The position numbers and the translations under genes were made by a program. A DNA stretch of 64,000 nucleotides from positions 434,001 through 498,000 of the forward strand of contig NZ_JAAMFJ010000001.1 of the NCBI RefSeq assembly GCF_018437235.1, given 5' to 3'. Under the pieces are notes generated by a model. It was not told the DNA's origin. It was given only the letters and a program-made list of their open reading frames with translations, and did not search any database. Within the stretch, counting starts at the first letter, position 1. Each line of letters begins with the position of its first letter. Positions 52,761 to 62,078 of the stretch are shown piece by piece. This DNA is from Fructobacillus papyrifericola (GTDB taxonomy: Bacteria; Bacillota; Bacilli; Lactobacillales; Lactobacillaceae).

Positions 52761-53207
52761 TTAGTTAGCCAAGGCCTTCTTGACCGTGTCGGCCACAACC
52801 TTCCCGTCGGCACGGCCCTTAGTCTGAGCAGAAACAATGCCCATGACCTTACCCATATCCTTTGGTGACGTAGCACCGGCCTTTTCAATGGCTGCTGCAA
52901 CGATTTGCTTGATTTCCTCTTCTGAGAGTTGGGCTGGCAAGTATTTGGCCAAGACGTCTAATTCCGCCTGCGTTGCCTCTGCCAAGTCATCACGACCACC
53001 CTCTTTGAATTCGGCGATCGATTCCTTGCGCTGCTTCACTTCGCGAGACAAAACGCTCAACTCTTCCTCTTCGGTCAAGTCGTGACCCAGGTTGATTTGT
53101 TCGTTCATCACAGCGGACTTGATCTGACGGACAACACCCAAGGTTTGCTTGTCCTTGGCCTTCATGGCCGTCTTCATATCCTCTTGTACCTGTGCTAATA
53201 AGCTCAT
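52761..53207 (-). CDS. yqeY: GatB/YqeY family protein
   Basis: 148 residues from the ATG at 53207 (GGAG upstream; the GTG nine bases earlier was rejected). It has the YqeY layout: SLLAQVQEDMKTAMKAKDKQTLGVVRQIKSAV and ELDVLAKYLPAQLSEEEIKQIV, ending in MGKVMGIVSAQTKGRADGKVV, which resembles the tRNA-binding tail of GatB. The function is unclear. It lies downstream of rpsU, as in other Firmicutes. Confidence 0.94.
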   Translation of the reverse strand: MSLLAQVQEDMKTAMKAKDKQTLGVVRQIKSAVMNEQINLGHDLTEEEELSVLSREVKQRKESIAEFKEGGRDDLAEATQAELDVLAKYLPAQLSEEEIKQIVAAAIEKAGATSPKDMGKVMGIVSAQTKGRADGKVVADTVKKALAN

Positions 53208-53261
53208 TTTACCCACTCCTTTTAGAAAGTTTCCATATAGCTATAGTTTACCACGAGGACA

Positions 53262-53291
53262 CAAAAAAAACGCCACAAAGTGGCGTTTTTA
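53262..53291 (-). terminator. Terminator of rpsU
   Basis: AAACGCCAC-TTT-GTGGCGTTT with eight T bases on the minus strand. Confidence 0.88.
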
Positions 53292-53299
53292 CAAACGAA

Positions 53300-53488
53300 T
53301 TAACGCTTGTTCTTCTTCTTGTTGCGCTTACGTGCAGCTTCAGACTTCAACTTACGTTCTACTGAAGGCTTAACGTAGAATTCGCGCTTTCGGTATTCTT
53401 GGAGAGTACCGTCCTTAGAAACACCACGCTTGAAACGGCGCAATGCATCATCCAAAGATTCATTCTTGCGAACAATAACCTTTGCCAT
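53300..53488 (-). CDS. rpsU: 30S ribosomal protein S21
   Basis: 62 residues from the ATG at 53488 (AGGAGG upstream): [23 protein letters not shown], then a very basic C terminus [18 protein letters not shown]. Typical Firmicutes S21. Confidence 0.97.
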   Translation of the reverse strand: MAKVIVRKNESLDDALRRFKRGVSKDGTLQEYRKREFYVKPSVERKLKSEAARKRNKKKNKR

Positions 53489-53621
53489 GTCGATTCCCCT
53501 CCTTCCTGGCATTTTATTTCGTCGAAACGATATGCACTTGAACCTTGCTATTATCTCAAGGCCCCATGAGAAAGTCAAGAAAAAATTTACCAGCAACTGC
53601 CAGGCCAAGGCCTTTTATCAA

Positions 53622-53657
53622 AAAAAGAACGAATCGGTTGATTCGTTCTTTAAAAAG
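53622..53657 (-). terminator. Terminator of the MFS gene
   Basis: AAAGAACGAATC-AACC-GATTCGTTCTTT with flanking T tract. Confidence 0.87.
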
Positions 53658-53662
53658 ATGCT

Positions 53663-54886
53663 TTAGGCTGCTTGATGTTGCTGACCGCTGTTTTTCGAAC
53701 CACCCTTTTGGTGACCCTTGGGCTTAAGCATAGCCAGCAGAATCAAGACGGCCATGACGAATATCAACAGGCCGTACATGCCAATGCCGGGATTGCTTCC
53801 CTTCAGCGGTGAAAAGACCCCGAGGAAAGAGACCACGGCAGGTGCAAAGGCCGTTCCGATGTTACAGCCAATGAGCAGAATCGAATTGGCCAGGCCGTCG
53901 GCCGACTTTGGAATCCGGTTGTCGATGGTATCAAAGATGTAAGTCCCAGCTAATGGATAGGAAAAGCCAATGATGGCCACCGCCAAAGTCAGGACCCAAA
54001 CATTGCTTGCATAATTCATCAGCAAGGTCCCAACAACCATGCACAAAAGGCCGGCCAAAAGGACGTAGCGTTTCAAGGCCTTAAAGGCCCGGCCAAAGAG
54101 AAAGCCCATGAACATTGAGGCCAGCGTGTAGGCCGTAATGATAAAAGCCGCGGTTGTGCCGTCACCCATGTGGTTTTGAACCACAACGGAGGGAGTCAAC
54201 ACGTTGACGATGGCCATACCGATTGTAATCGTGCCACAAAAGACCGAGGACCAAATGATTGGCCAAGATAACTTGGGTTTCTCGGCGTTCTCCTTCTTAG
54301 CCTGCTTTGAGAAGTGGTATTCGGGCACGACTTTGTAAAAGCCGGCCAATACAACCAAGATAAAGGCGTAAGACAAGAAGGAAACCTGCCAGGAAATGTT
54401 CAGGAGAACACCCGCTAACAAATTGATGACACAAACGCCGATGGGCTCAAAGGCCGAGCGTTCACCAAGCATTTGGGCCTGGTCGTCCCCTTCGTAATAG
54501 AGGTTCACCAGGGTAATGGCCAGGGAGTTGGTCATCCCGATGCCGACACCAAAGATAATCCGCGCAAGGAGCACGAGCCAGAGGTTGGAAAGCAGCACTG
54601 GGGCAATCCCGGCGACGCCCATCAACAGCATGCCCAGGCCGACGACTTTTTTAATGCCGAACTTCGCAGCTAACTGACTCGAAAAAAGCAAAATGATGAA
54701 GGCCGGAATCTGTTGAATCGTGGCCACCATGTTAACTAAGGTACTAGGGTAATTGGAAAAGGCGCGCTGCATGGCTGGTAGCGCGGGTGAAATCGCCGTT
54801 CCTGAGGTAATGATCAGGGAAACGGCCAGAATCCAAAAACGGTGTGAAGACGTCTTCGGGTCCCATTGTTGTCGATCTTTTGACAT
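53663..54886 (-). CDS. MFS transporter, DHA-like
   Basis: 407 residues; ATG after AAAGGAG. Twelve membrane segments; the motif between segments 2 and 3 is SSQLAAKFGIKKVVGLGMLL, and segment 5 carries LARIIFGVGIGMTNSLAITLVNLYY. These features fit a proton-driven exporter of drugs or small molecules, but no specific substrate is visible. Single gene with its own terminator. Confidence 0.88.
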   Translation of the reverse strand: MSKDRQQWDPKTSSHRFWILAVSLIITSGTAISPALPAMQRAFSNYPSTLVNMVATIQQIPAFIILLFSSQLAAKFGIKKVVGLGMLLMGVAGIAPVLLSNLWLVLLARIIFGVGIGMTNSLAITLVNLYYEGDDQAQMLGERSAFEPIGVCVINLLAGVLLNISWQVSFLSYAFILVVLAGFYKVVPEYHFSKQAKKENAEKPKLSWPIIWSSVFCGTITIGMAIVNVLTPSVVVQNHMGDGTTAAFIITAYTLASMFMGFLFGRAFKALKRYVLLAGLLCMVVGTLLMNYASNVWVLTLAVAIIGFSYPLAGTYIFDTIDNRIPKSADGLANSILLIGCNIGTAFAPAVVSFLGVFSPLKGSNPGIGMYGLLIFVMAVLILLAMLKPKGHQKGGSKNSGQQHQAA

Positions 54887-55008
54887 TGGGCACTCCTTTC
54901 AAGTATGTCTACAGCTTCATTGTACCCCTCTTTCTAAGAACTGTTAAATTTTCCAAAGTGGTTGATAAAGGCAGCCGGAATGGCCCTCCCGCCCGCTTTT
55001 CACCCAAT

Positions 55009-55033
55009 AAAAAAAGCACTAATTGTGCTTAAA
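55009..55033 (-). terminator. Terminator of the YczE-like gene
   Basis: AAGCAC-AATTA-GTGCTT followed by TTTTT on the minus strand; it overlaps the stop codon. Confidence 0.75.
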
Positions 55034-55660
55034 GGAAGGAAAGGCATAGCGGTGAAAGAGACCAATCAATTCCCCGTTGAATAAGAGAGCCAAAACCGTT
55101 CCGATTTGAATACCAATCAACTGACCTTTCAAGAAAAAGGCCAGCAAAATCAGGCTGACTGCAGGAGCAAAGGCCAACAACTGCCCCTTCCATGCTTTTC
55201 CATCAAAGAAGCGGATGGCTAAAATATCGGTTAAAAAGTCGGTCGGGTACATCCAAAGGCTGGCTCGCTGGTAAAAAGAGGTTCCCAGGCAAACCAAAAC
55301 AATTCCCAAAACAACGAGGGCCAATTTCATGAAGACCGCTTCTGAACCAGGACGCAAGAAGGCCAGAAAGTTGGCAAAGAAGTGAATCAATTCGCCGAAA
55401 AAGAAGACAAAGAGGACCGAACCGGCCACATGCCACCAAGAAAAAGCCGGCAGCAAGAACATGTTCAGCAAAATAACGGCACAGCCAATCAGAATAATCA
55501 TCAAAGACAAGGGCTGCTGAAAGGCCGCAGCCATGCCCAGGGCCGCAGCCGTCCAAATCCCGTTCCCCTCCCCTGACAAAATCATCAGGGCGTTACCAAC
55601 CGTGACGAGCAGGAGGCCCAGAATAAAAAAGAGAATGCGCGTTGTTAGACGATTTTTCAA
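55019..55660 (-). CDS. YczE/YyaS-family membrane protein
   Basis: 213 residues with about six membrane segments, the family start RILFFILGLLLVTVGNALMILSGEGNGIWTAAALGMA, and YQRASLWMYPTDFLTDILA. Function unproven; B. subtilis YczE is required for surfactin production by an unknown route. It is divergent from the GNAT gene. Confidence 0.82.
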   Translation of the reverse strand: MKNRLTTRILFFILGLLLVTVGNALMILSGEGNGIWTAAALGMAAAFQQPLSLMIILIGCAVILLNMFLLPAFSWWHVAGSVLFVFFFGELIHFFANFLAFLRPGSEAVFMKLALVVLGIVLVCLGTSFYQRASLWMYPTDFLTDILAIRFFDGKAWKGQLLAFAPAVSLILLAFFLKGQLIGIQIGTVLALLFNGELIGLFHRYAFPSFKHN

Positions 55661-55744
55661 AGAATTTCTCCATGTCCTTTTGGTAAAGTAGAAGGATAAC
55701 GTGTTGCATCAGCAACACCAGTATACAAGAAACGGAGTCAGCCG

Positions 55745-56185
55745 ATGTGGGTAAACAAAGAAATCGATGAATTAACAGCTAGAGAATTCTACGCCATGGA
55801 AAAGCTGCGCATTGACACCTTTGTCTTGGAACAAAAACGCAACTACCATGAACTAGACGAAATTGATTTAGTAGCTCATCACCTGGCCTATCTTGAAGAA
55901 GGCCAGTGCCTGGCCTACGCCCGCATCTTTGAAAAGGCTGATACCATTCATTTTGGCCGGGTGGCCACCGCCCTGTCTGCCCGGGGAAAGGGCTATGGCG
56001 GTCAGCTGCTAAAAGAAATCCTTAGCTTCTGTGACAACAAATGGCCGAACCGCCTAATCGAAATTGAGGCCCAGGAACAGGTCGTGGGCCTCTATGAAAA
56101 GTTTGGTTTTGAATCCGTTGGCGAACTTTTTGTTTTGGAAGGCACCCCCCATCAAAAGATGGTTCGAAAGCCGGGCGTAAGATAG
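55745..56185 (+). CDS. GNAT-family acetyltransferase, ElaA-like
   Basis: 146 residues. ElaA features: LTAREFYAMEKLRIDTFVLEQKRNYHELDEID at the N terminus, FGRVATALSARGKGYGGQLLKEIL (acetyl-CoA loop RGKGYG), and QEQVVGLYEKFGFESVGELF. The substrate is unknown. Followed by a strong terminator. Confidence 0.9.
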   Translation: MWVNKEIDELTAREFYAMEKLRIDTFVLEQKRNYHELDEIDLVAHHLAYLEEGQCLAYARIFEKADTIHFGRVATALSARGKGYGGQLLKEILSFCDNKWPNRLIEIEAQEQVVGLYEKFGFESVGELFVLEGTPHQKMVRKPGVR

Positions 56186-56252
56186 TTTCCTTTTTTATCA
56201 GCCATGATTAATCCTGAGCGACCGTTATGGTCATCTGTGGCGACTATCAATT

Positions 56253-56287
56253 AAAAAAGAGTCGAACAGCTTGTTCGACTCTTTTTC
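56253..56287. terminator. Bidirectional terminator
   Basis: AAAGAGTCGAACA-GCT-TGTTCGACTCTTT, thirteen-base perfect arms between convergent genes. Confidence 0.9.
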
Positions 56288-56292
56288 TTTGT

Positions 56293-57159
56293 TTAGGGTT
56301 CTGGTTCGAAGAAACGACCACCGGTGTGTTCGACTTTTGACTCGGAGTAAAAGGAGTGGGGATCAACTTCGTGGATGGCCTCGCGGAGATCACCCAATTC
56401 ATGCTGAGTAACCACGGTCAGCAAGACCGACTTGTCCTTACCCGTATAACCACCGTGAGCCGAATCAATGATAGTCACGCCCCGGCGCATCTTCTGCTGG
56501 ATGTGCTCGCACATCATCTCCGGTTTGTTGGTGACAATCATTTCTTGGATTTGCTGCTGACGGGTGTAAAAGACGTCGATGAAGTGAGCAGAAACAACAA
56601 CCCCGATAATGGAATAAAGGGCGTACTGCCAACCGTAGGTCAGCCCAGCACCGACCATAATCAGCGCATTGAAGGCCAGGTTGACGGAGCCGACTTTGGT
56701 ATGGAACTTCATCTTAAAGAGCATCCCGATGATGTCCAAACCGCCGGTTCCAACACCGTAGCGAAGGGCCGTTCCAACCGCCATTCCGTTCAAACCACCA
56801 CCGAAGATGGCACAGATTAAGGGATCGGAGGTCAGCACGGTCTTTGTCGCAAAGACGGGCACCAACAAGGCCGACAAAATAACCGCAACGGCCGTAAAGA
56901 TGGCAAAGCGTTTGGATAGCTTCACCGCCGCAATGACCAGTAGTGGCAAGTTGGCCGCGGCAATCCCGACGGAAACCGAGATGCGGCCGTTAGTGACCGT
57001 GTCAATTAACTGGGCTAAACCGGTAAAGCCGGAGGAGTAAATGTGCCCCGGCTTCCAGAAATAATTCAGGGCAATGGCCAGAATGACACCGTACAAAACG
57101 GCGCCCACGAACTGGTGATAGTAATAGTGATCTAACTTTTTTTCGATTTTTGCAATCAT
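56293..57159 (-). CDS. YitT family membrane protein (DUF2179)
   Basis: 288 residues. Five to six membrane segments (about 17-185): FVGAVLYGVILAIALNYFWKPGHIYSSGFTGLAQLI, GTALRYGVGTGGLDIIGML. A C-terminal cytoplasmic DUF2179 domain follows (about 210-280): IVTNKPEMMCEHIQQKMRRGVTIIDSAHGGYTGKDKSVLLTVV. The transport role is suspected, not proven. The ribosome binding site is weak (AGAAGA). A pseudoknot-capable leader lies directly upstream (57168-57240), so control at the RNA level is likely. Confidence 0.9.
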   Translation of the reverse strand: MIAKIEKKLDHYYYHQFVGAVLYGVILAIALNYFWKPGHIYSSGFTGLAQLIDTVTNGRISVSVGIAAANLPLLVIAAVKLSKRFAIFTAVAVILSALLVPVFATKTVLTSDPLICAIFGGGLNGMAVGTALRYGVGTGGLDIIGMLFKMKFHTKVGSVNLAFNALIMVGAGLTYGWQYALYSIIGVVVSAHFIDVFYTRQQQIQEMIVTNKPEMMCEHIQQKMRRGVTIIDSAHGGYTGKDKSVLLTVVTQHELGDLREAIHEVDPHSFYSESKVEHTGGRFFEPEP

Positions 57160-57240
57160 TGTCTTCTGCTAAGTTAACTTGGGCTGATAGCCTTTTGTCC
57201 CTAGCTAAGATATGACCAAAAGGCAGCCTGGTCCTTAGCT
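57160..57240 (-). promoter_or_regulatory. Pseudoknot-capable leader of yitT
   Basis: In + coordinates: stem 1 is AGCTAAG (57203-57209) with CTTAGCT (57234-57240), then GACCA (57214-57218) with TGGTC (57229-57233), loop 57219-57228. The loop pairs exactly with GGCT (57182-57185) and GCCTTT (57190-57195), giving an H-type pseudoknot. GCTAAG (57168-57173), beside the ribosome binding site, could replace one strand of stem 1. No known class is recognised. Confidence 0.55.
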
Positions 57241-57353
57241 GGTTCATAACCGATGCATGAACTACCCCTATATTCTAACAAGATTGACCAAAATGTGGGC
57301 ATAAAATTGTAAAATGACTCAAATTTGTTTCTTTTGTCATGCTCTCGGTAAAT

Positions 57354-57404
57354 AAAAAGCACGCCTTTTACCTCGCAAGAAGTGTTAAAAGACGTGTTTT
57401 TTCA
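57354..57404 (-). terminator. Terminator of hisS-aspS
   Basis: On the minus strand ACACGTCTTTTAACACTT and AGGTAAAAGGCGTGCTTTTT give a stem of about thirteen pairs with one mismatch and a T tract. Confidence 0.8.
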
Positions 57405-57421
57405 AATATTAATAAGTGAAC

Positions 57422-59206
57422 TTATTCTTTTGGCGCTGATTCATCAGCTTCTAACCCCAATTCAGCCAATTGCTTGGCATCAACGGGCGTTGGCGCTTCG
57501 GTCATTGGTTCCGTGGCCTTTGAGTTCTTAGGGAAGGCAATCACTTCACGAATGTTGTCCTGACCAGCCAAGAGCATGGCCAAGCGGTCCAAGCCAAGGG
57601 CGATGCCACCCATTGGTGGGAAGCCGTATTCCATGGCTTCAAGCAGGAAACCGAAGGCTTCTTCGGCTTGTTCTGGGGTAAAGTCCAAAGCCCGGAGCAT
57701 CTTTTCTTGGATATCCATGCGGTGGATACGGATGGAACCGGAACCTAATTCGTAACCGTTCAGAACCAAGTCATAGGACTGGGCGTGAGCCTTGTGTGGG
57801 TCTTCGCCTTCGTTCAAGTAGTGCAAGTCCTCTTCGTTTGGCATCGTGAATGGGTGGTGGGCCGCAATCCAACGGTCAAAGTCTTCGGAGTACTCGAAGA
57901 GTGGCCAGTCAACGATCCAGGCAAAACGCCATGGTGTTTCTTGGTCAATCAAGTTCAATTCCTTGGCCGTCAGACGACGCAAGGCATCCAGTGAGGCGGC
58001 CACAACGTCAGCACGACCCGCCCCGAAGAGCAGGAGGTCGCCGACTTTGGCACCAGTCGCTTCGATCAGGTCCTTAGCAGCTGCTTCATCGAAGAACTTA
58101 GCGATTGGGCCCGTCAAGCCTTCGTCAGATACCTTCATCCAAGCCAAGCCCTTGGCGCCGAAGCGTTCGATGTATTGACCAAGCTTGTCGATGTCCTTAC
58201 GTGAGTAGTGATCAGCGGCACCTGGAACGGCCAAAGCCTTCACGACGCCCCCGTCCTTGACTGCGTTTGCAAAGACGCCAAAGTCGGAGTCCTTCACAAC
58301 CGCTGACAAATCCTTAATTTCATAAGGAATTCGCAGGTCTGGCTTGTCCGTTCCGAAACGGTCCATCGACTCTTGCCAGGTCAACCGTTCGATGTCTTCC
58401 AACTTCAAGTCAAAGTCGACCACGTCCTTCATGATCTGCTGAACCCAGTGACCAACCAGGGTCTGGATTTCAGAGGCGTTCAAGAAAGAAGTCTCCAAGT
58501 CGAGCTGGGTAAATTCAGGTTGACGGTCCCCACGCAAGTCTTCATCACGGAAGCAACGGGCGATTTGGAAGTAACGGTCAAAGCCGGCCCCCATCAACAA
58601 CTGCTTAAAGAGCTGTGGTGACTGTGGCAAGGCGTAGAAGGAACCAGGATAAATACGGGAAGGCACCAGGTAATCGCGGGCCCCTTCCGGCGTTGACTTG
58701 GCCAGGTATGGCGTTTCAATGTTGATGAAGCCGTGTTCTTCCATGAAGCGGTAGGCCGAAGACATAATCTTTGACCGAACACGCAAGTTGTGCTGCATCT
58801 GTGGGCGACGGAGATCCAAGTAGCGGTACTGCAACTTGAGTTCTTCTCCAGCCTTCACGTCATCTTCGATATCAAAGACCGGCGTCTTGGAATCGGCCAA
58901 GATTTCAGCCTTTGACACCTTGACTTCGATGCCACCGGACTTGATCTTGTCGTTGTGCTGCCCTTCGGCACGGGCCACGACTTCACCTTCGATGGCTAAG
59001 ACGAACTCGTTACGGGCCCTTTGGGCGACTTCGAGTGCTTCTGCTTCATCAGAGGAAAAAGTCAACTGGACAATCCCTTCACGGTCACGCAAATCGATGA
59101 AGACCAATTCACCGAAGTTCCGGCGCTTTTGCACCCATCCGGCCAACTTAACCGTTTGACCGATATACTGTTCATCTACTAAACCTGCATAGGTTGTGCG
59201 TTCCAT
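57422..59206 (-). CDS. aspS: Aspartyl-tRNA synthetase
   Basis: 594 residues: N-terminal OB fold ([26 protein letters not shown]), class II core with [21 protein letters not shown] (motif 2), bacterial insertion domain (about 280-420), and [10 protein letters not shown] (motif 3). Charges tRNA-Asp. Its ATG shares one base with the hisS stop; both are under the T-box at 60570-60830. Confidence 0.97.
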   Translation of the reverse strand: MERTTYAGLVDEQYIGQTVKLAGWVQKRRNFGELVFIDLRDREGIVQLTFSSDEAEALEVAQRARNEFVLAIEGEVVARAEGQHNDKIKSGGIEVKVSKAEILADSKTPVFDIEDDVKAGEELKLQYRYLDLRRPQMQHNLRVRSKIMSSAYRFMEEHGFINIETPYLAKSTPEGARDYLVPSRIYPGSFYALPQSPQLFKQLLMGAGFDRYFQIARCFRDEDLRGDRQPEFTQLDLETSFLNASEIQTLVGHWVQQIMKDVVDFDLKLEDIERLTWQESMDRFGTDKPDLRIPYEIKDLSAVVKDSDFGVFANAVKDGGVVKALAVPGAADHYSRKDIDKLGQYIERFGAKGLAWMKVSDEGLTGPIAKFFDEAAAKDLIEATGAKVGDLLLFGAGRADVVAASLDALRRLTAKELNLIDQETPWRFAWIVDWPLFEYSEDFDRWIAAHHPFTMPNEEDLHYLNEGEDPHKAHAQSYDLVLNGYELGSGSIRIHRMDIQEKMLRALDFTPEQAEEAFGFLLEAMEYGFPPMGGIALGLDRLAMLLAGQDNIREVIAFPKNSKATEPMTEAPTPVDAKQLAELGLEADESAPKE

Positions 59207-60513
59207 TATTCTGCCTCCTCGGCCACTAACTGACCCATGACGTGTTCAATTTCTTCAGCCAAGCGATCGATGTTCAAGTCTGCCTGCTTACCAGTCAGCA
59301 TGTCCTTGACTTTGACCTGCTTGGTCTTGGCTTCTTCATCCCCAATCGTGATGACAAAGCGAGCCTTGCGACGGTTGGCCGTCTTAAACTGGGCCTTGAG
59401 CGAACGACCGGCAAAGTCCAAATCGGCGGAAAAGCCGAGGTCCCGCAACTTTGTGGCCAGTTCCAAGGTCAAGGCCTGGTTGTCATCCCCAATGTGGGCC
59501 AGGTAAAAGTCCAAGCCGGCCGCTTCCAGGTTCAACTGGTTTTGGGCAGTCAGCAGGGCAATCAAGCGTTCAACACCGAGACCAAAGCCAATCCCTGGCG
59601 TTTCTGGTCCGCCAAATTCTTCGACCAAGCCAGAGTAACGACCACCACCGGCAATGGTGGCAGCGCCCTTCAAGTCGGGATCGGTAGTCATCACTTCAAA
59701 GATCGTGTTGTTGTAGTAATCCAAGCCACGAACCATGGATGAATCGATTTCGTATTGGATACCCAAGTCATCCAGGTAAGTCTTAACCGCTTCAAAGTGG
59801 GCCTTTGATTCATCTGACAGGTAGTCAAAGATGGTTGGTGCCCCTTCCACAATGGCCTGGTCCTTCTTATCCTTTGAATCTAGGACACGGAGTGGGTTCT
59901 TTTCCAAACGGGTCTTGGAGTCTTCGGACAGTTCGGCTTCGTGTGGCTTCAGGTAATCAATCAGAGCCTTTCGATAAGCTGCCCGGGAATCCTGGTCACC
60001 CAGGGTGTTCAAGGCGACTTTTAAATCCTTTAGCCCAAGGGAGGCCAAGAACTTAACCACCATGGTAATCACTTCGGCATCCAGGCTTGGCTCTGTTGAA
60101 CCAAAGGCTTCCACACCGATTTGGTGGAACTGACGAAAACGGCCGGCCTGGGGCCGTTCATAGCGAAACATTGGGCCCATGTAAAAGGTCTTGTAGGGCT
60201 TTTCTTGTTCGGGGCCAAAGAGCTTGTTTTCCACAAAGGCACGGACAACCCCGGCCGTTCCTTCCGGACGCAGAGCCATGTGCCGGTCACCCTTATCGGT
60301 AAAGTCATACATTTCCTTTGTCACCACGTCGGACGTATCACCGGCCGAACGGGAGAATAGGTCAAAGGACTCAAAAATCGGCGTGCGAATCTCACCGTAG
60401 CCATAACGGGAGAAAATTAAGCGGGCCTGCTGTTCAATCTTTTGCCAAGCTAAAACGTTTTGACCATAGAGGTCGGCCGTTCCCTTTGGCTTTTGAAAAG
60501 TTGCTTTTGCCAT
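59206..60513 (-). CDS. hisS: Histidyl-tRNA synthetase
   Basis: 435 residues: [29 protein letters not shown] (motif 1 region), [13 protein letters not shown] and [20 protein letters not shown] (motif 2), [14 protein letters not shown] and [14 protein letters not shown] (histidine boxes), GFGLGVERL (motif 3), and an anticodon-binding C-terminal domain. First gene of hisS-aspS. Confidence 0.97.
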   Translation of the reverse strand: MAKATFQKPKGTADLYGQNVLAWQKIEQQARLIFSRYGYGEIRTPIFESFDLFSRSAGDTSDVVTKEMYDFTDKGDRHMALRPEGTAGVVRAFVENKLFGPEQEKPYKTFYMGPMFRYERPQAGRFRQFHQIGVEAFGSTEPSLDAEVITMVVKFLASLGLKDLKVALNTLGDQDSRAAYRKALIDYLKPHEAELSEDSKTRLEKNPLRVLDSKDKKDQAIVEGAPTIFDYLSDESKAHFEAVKTYLDDLGIQYEIDSSMVRGLDYYNNTIFEVMTTDPDLKGAATIAGGGRYSGLVEEFGGPETPGIGFGLGVERLIALLTAQNQLNLEAAGLDFYLAHIGDDNQALTLELATKLRDLGFSADLDFAGRSLKAQFKTANRRKARFVITIGDEEAKTKQVKVKDMLTGKQADLNIDRLAEEIEHVMGQLVAEEAE

Positions 60514-60569
60514 GTGTTTTCATCGACGCCTCTGCGTCGCCTCCATTGAATTTATCGAGCAAATAACGA

Positions 60570-60830
60570 AAAAAACGCCCTCAAGAAATGTTTCAAAAAA
60601 CATCTCCTAAGGGCGCTTTGGCGCGGTACCACCTTACTTTCGTGTGCGTGCACACGCTAGGTTTCCCTTAACGCGGGAAAACGGCTGGGTTAACAGCGCC
60701 TGTGTAAGTGTCTTGAGCAAAGTCTCGCCTGACTCTCAGCAACCGTCAGGTCTCTTTTTCGAGGATCTTTACTCTTTCCCTACTCATCGGTTATTCGTTA
60801 GTTTCATTTTAGCAGTTGAAACCAGCATGT
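60570..60830 (-). ncRNA. T-box leader of hisS-aspS
   Basis: The minus strand has the invariant T-box AAGGTGGTACCGCG (60624-60638), which pairs with uncharged tRNA ends, followed by a terminator (GCGCCCTTAGG...CTTGAGGGCG then T tract, 60570-60618). The stem I region contains AGTAA and, on the 3' side, AAGACACTTAC. The specifier reads GAC (Asp) or CAC (His) in overlapping frames within GACAC (60708-60712). Confidence 0.92.
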
Positions 60831-60923
60831 CAATACTTAATCCCTTTTGATTCAGGGGGACTTCGTCTATAATGGACCTATCAAATTTTCTTTCTTTTCA
60901 AATTTCACTAACAGGAGGTTTTT

Positions 60924-62039
60924 ATGCACCGAATCTTAGAAAAGCTGCAACACGATCTACTTTTTCTTTTCACAACCGGACTATTCATCCTCTTTGCCCT
61001 ATTTGGTCGAGTTAATTGGGCCAGCATTTCCTGGCCCACGGTCGAGTCCTTACTGGCCCTGCTTGGCTTAGTCACACTCTTTCAATCACTGGGCTTGATT
61101 GATGCTTTAGCCGACTTTTTCATTGAGCAAGCCAAGACGACCCGTGCGCTCGTTTGCGCCCTCTACCTACTGACCTTCTTTTCGGCCATGGTCGTGACAA
61201 ACGACGTCGCCATCCTCACCTTTGTTCCCCTGACCTTTGCCTTGGCCAAAAAAGTGTCCCTTCCCGTTGTCAAAGTCGCCGCCATGGTCACCGTTTATGC
61301 CAACCTCGGTTCCGCCATTTCACCTTTAGGCAACCCGCAAAACATCTTCTTACTGGCCCATTACCAAGGTGGCCTGGCCGAAATGTTGCTGCCAGCACTG
61401 CTTCTCTTCTTACTGGCCCTTTGCTCCCTGCCCTTTGCACTCAAAGTGATCGCAAAAACCGAAATTGAGCCCATTGAACAAAAGACCAGAATTCCTTCTT
61501 TTACCCGCTTCGAACGCCTGCTGCTGACCTTTGCCTCCCTGGTCGTTTTGCTCAGCCTGCTGAGTCAAACCAACTTGCCGGGGGCCGTCGTCATCGTCTT
61601 CCTCTTAATCCTGCAGTTCAACGCCGGCTCAATAAAAGAAATCGATTATGGCGTCGTCTTTTCCATTCTGAACTTCTTCTTACTGGTCAGCGTACTAATT
61701 AGCCTTTCACCCGTTCACCAGTTCTTACTACATATAGGTGCAGACAAGCTTTCCCTCTTCTTTTCTGCTAGCCTTTCCAGTCAAGTGATTTCCAACGTGC
61801 CGGCAGCCGCCCTCCTTGCACCTGTGACAAAGCACTTTACCGCCCTCTACCTCGGTGTTTCGGTCGGTGGCTTTGGCACCCTGGTCGCCTCGCTGGCCAA
61901 TCTGCTGGCCTTCCGTCAGGTTAAGGCCAATGCCGAAGCGCGCTTGCGACGGGACTTTTTACTGGTCTTCACCCGCTATAACCTCCTCTTCTTATTCCTG
62001 GGCGTAGCCCTAGCCACCCTCTACTTATCCTTCACATAA
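60924..62039 (+). CDS. ArsB/NhaD/SLC13-like membrane carrier (YbiR type)
   Basis: 371 residues; ATG after AGGAGG. About ten membrane segments in two related halves. VTNDVAILTFVPLTFALAKK and ANLGSAISPLGNPQNIFLLA are the ion-transporter superfamily signatures (first half), and SNVPAAALLAPVTKHF the second. The substrate is unknown: citrate, arsenite or sodium/proton members exist. It is shorter than ArsB or CitM (about 420-440 residues). Divergent from the hisS T-box; TATAAT lies at 60871-60876. Confidence 0.85.
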   Translation: MHRILEKLQHDLLFLFTTGLFILFALFGRVNWASISWPTVESLLALLGLVTLFQSLGLIDALADFFIEQAKTTRALVCALYLLTFFSAMVVTNDVAILTFVPLTFALAKKVSLPVVKVAAMVTVYANLGSAISPLGNPQNIFLLAHYQGGLAEMLLPALLLFLLALCSLPFALKVIAKTEIEPIEQKTRIPSFTRFERLLLTFASLVVLLSLLSQTNLPGAVVIVFLLILQFNAGSIKEIDYGVVFSILNFFLLVSVLISLSPVHQFLLHIGADKLSLFFSASLSSQVISNVPAAALLAPVTKHFTALYLGVSVGGFGTLVASLANLLAFRQVKANAEARLRRDFLLVFTRYNLLFLFLGVALATLYLSFT

Positions 62040-62073
62040 AAAAAGCAGCGACAAATTGTCGCTGCTTTTTTTA
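62036..62073. terminator. Bidirectional terminator
   Basis: AAAGCAGCGACAA-AT-TTGTCGCTGCTTTTTTT between convergent genes. Confidence 0.88.
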
Positions 62074-62078
62074 CAAAG

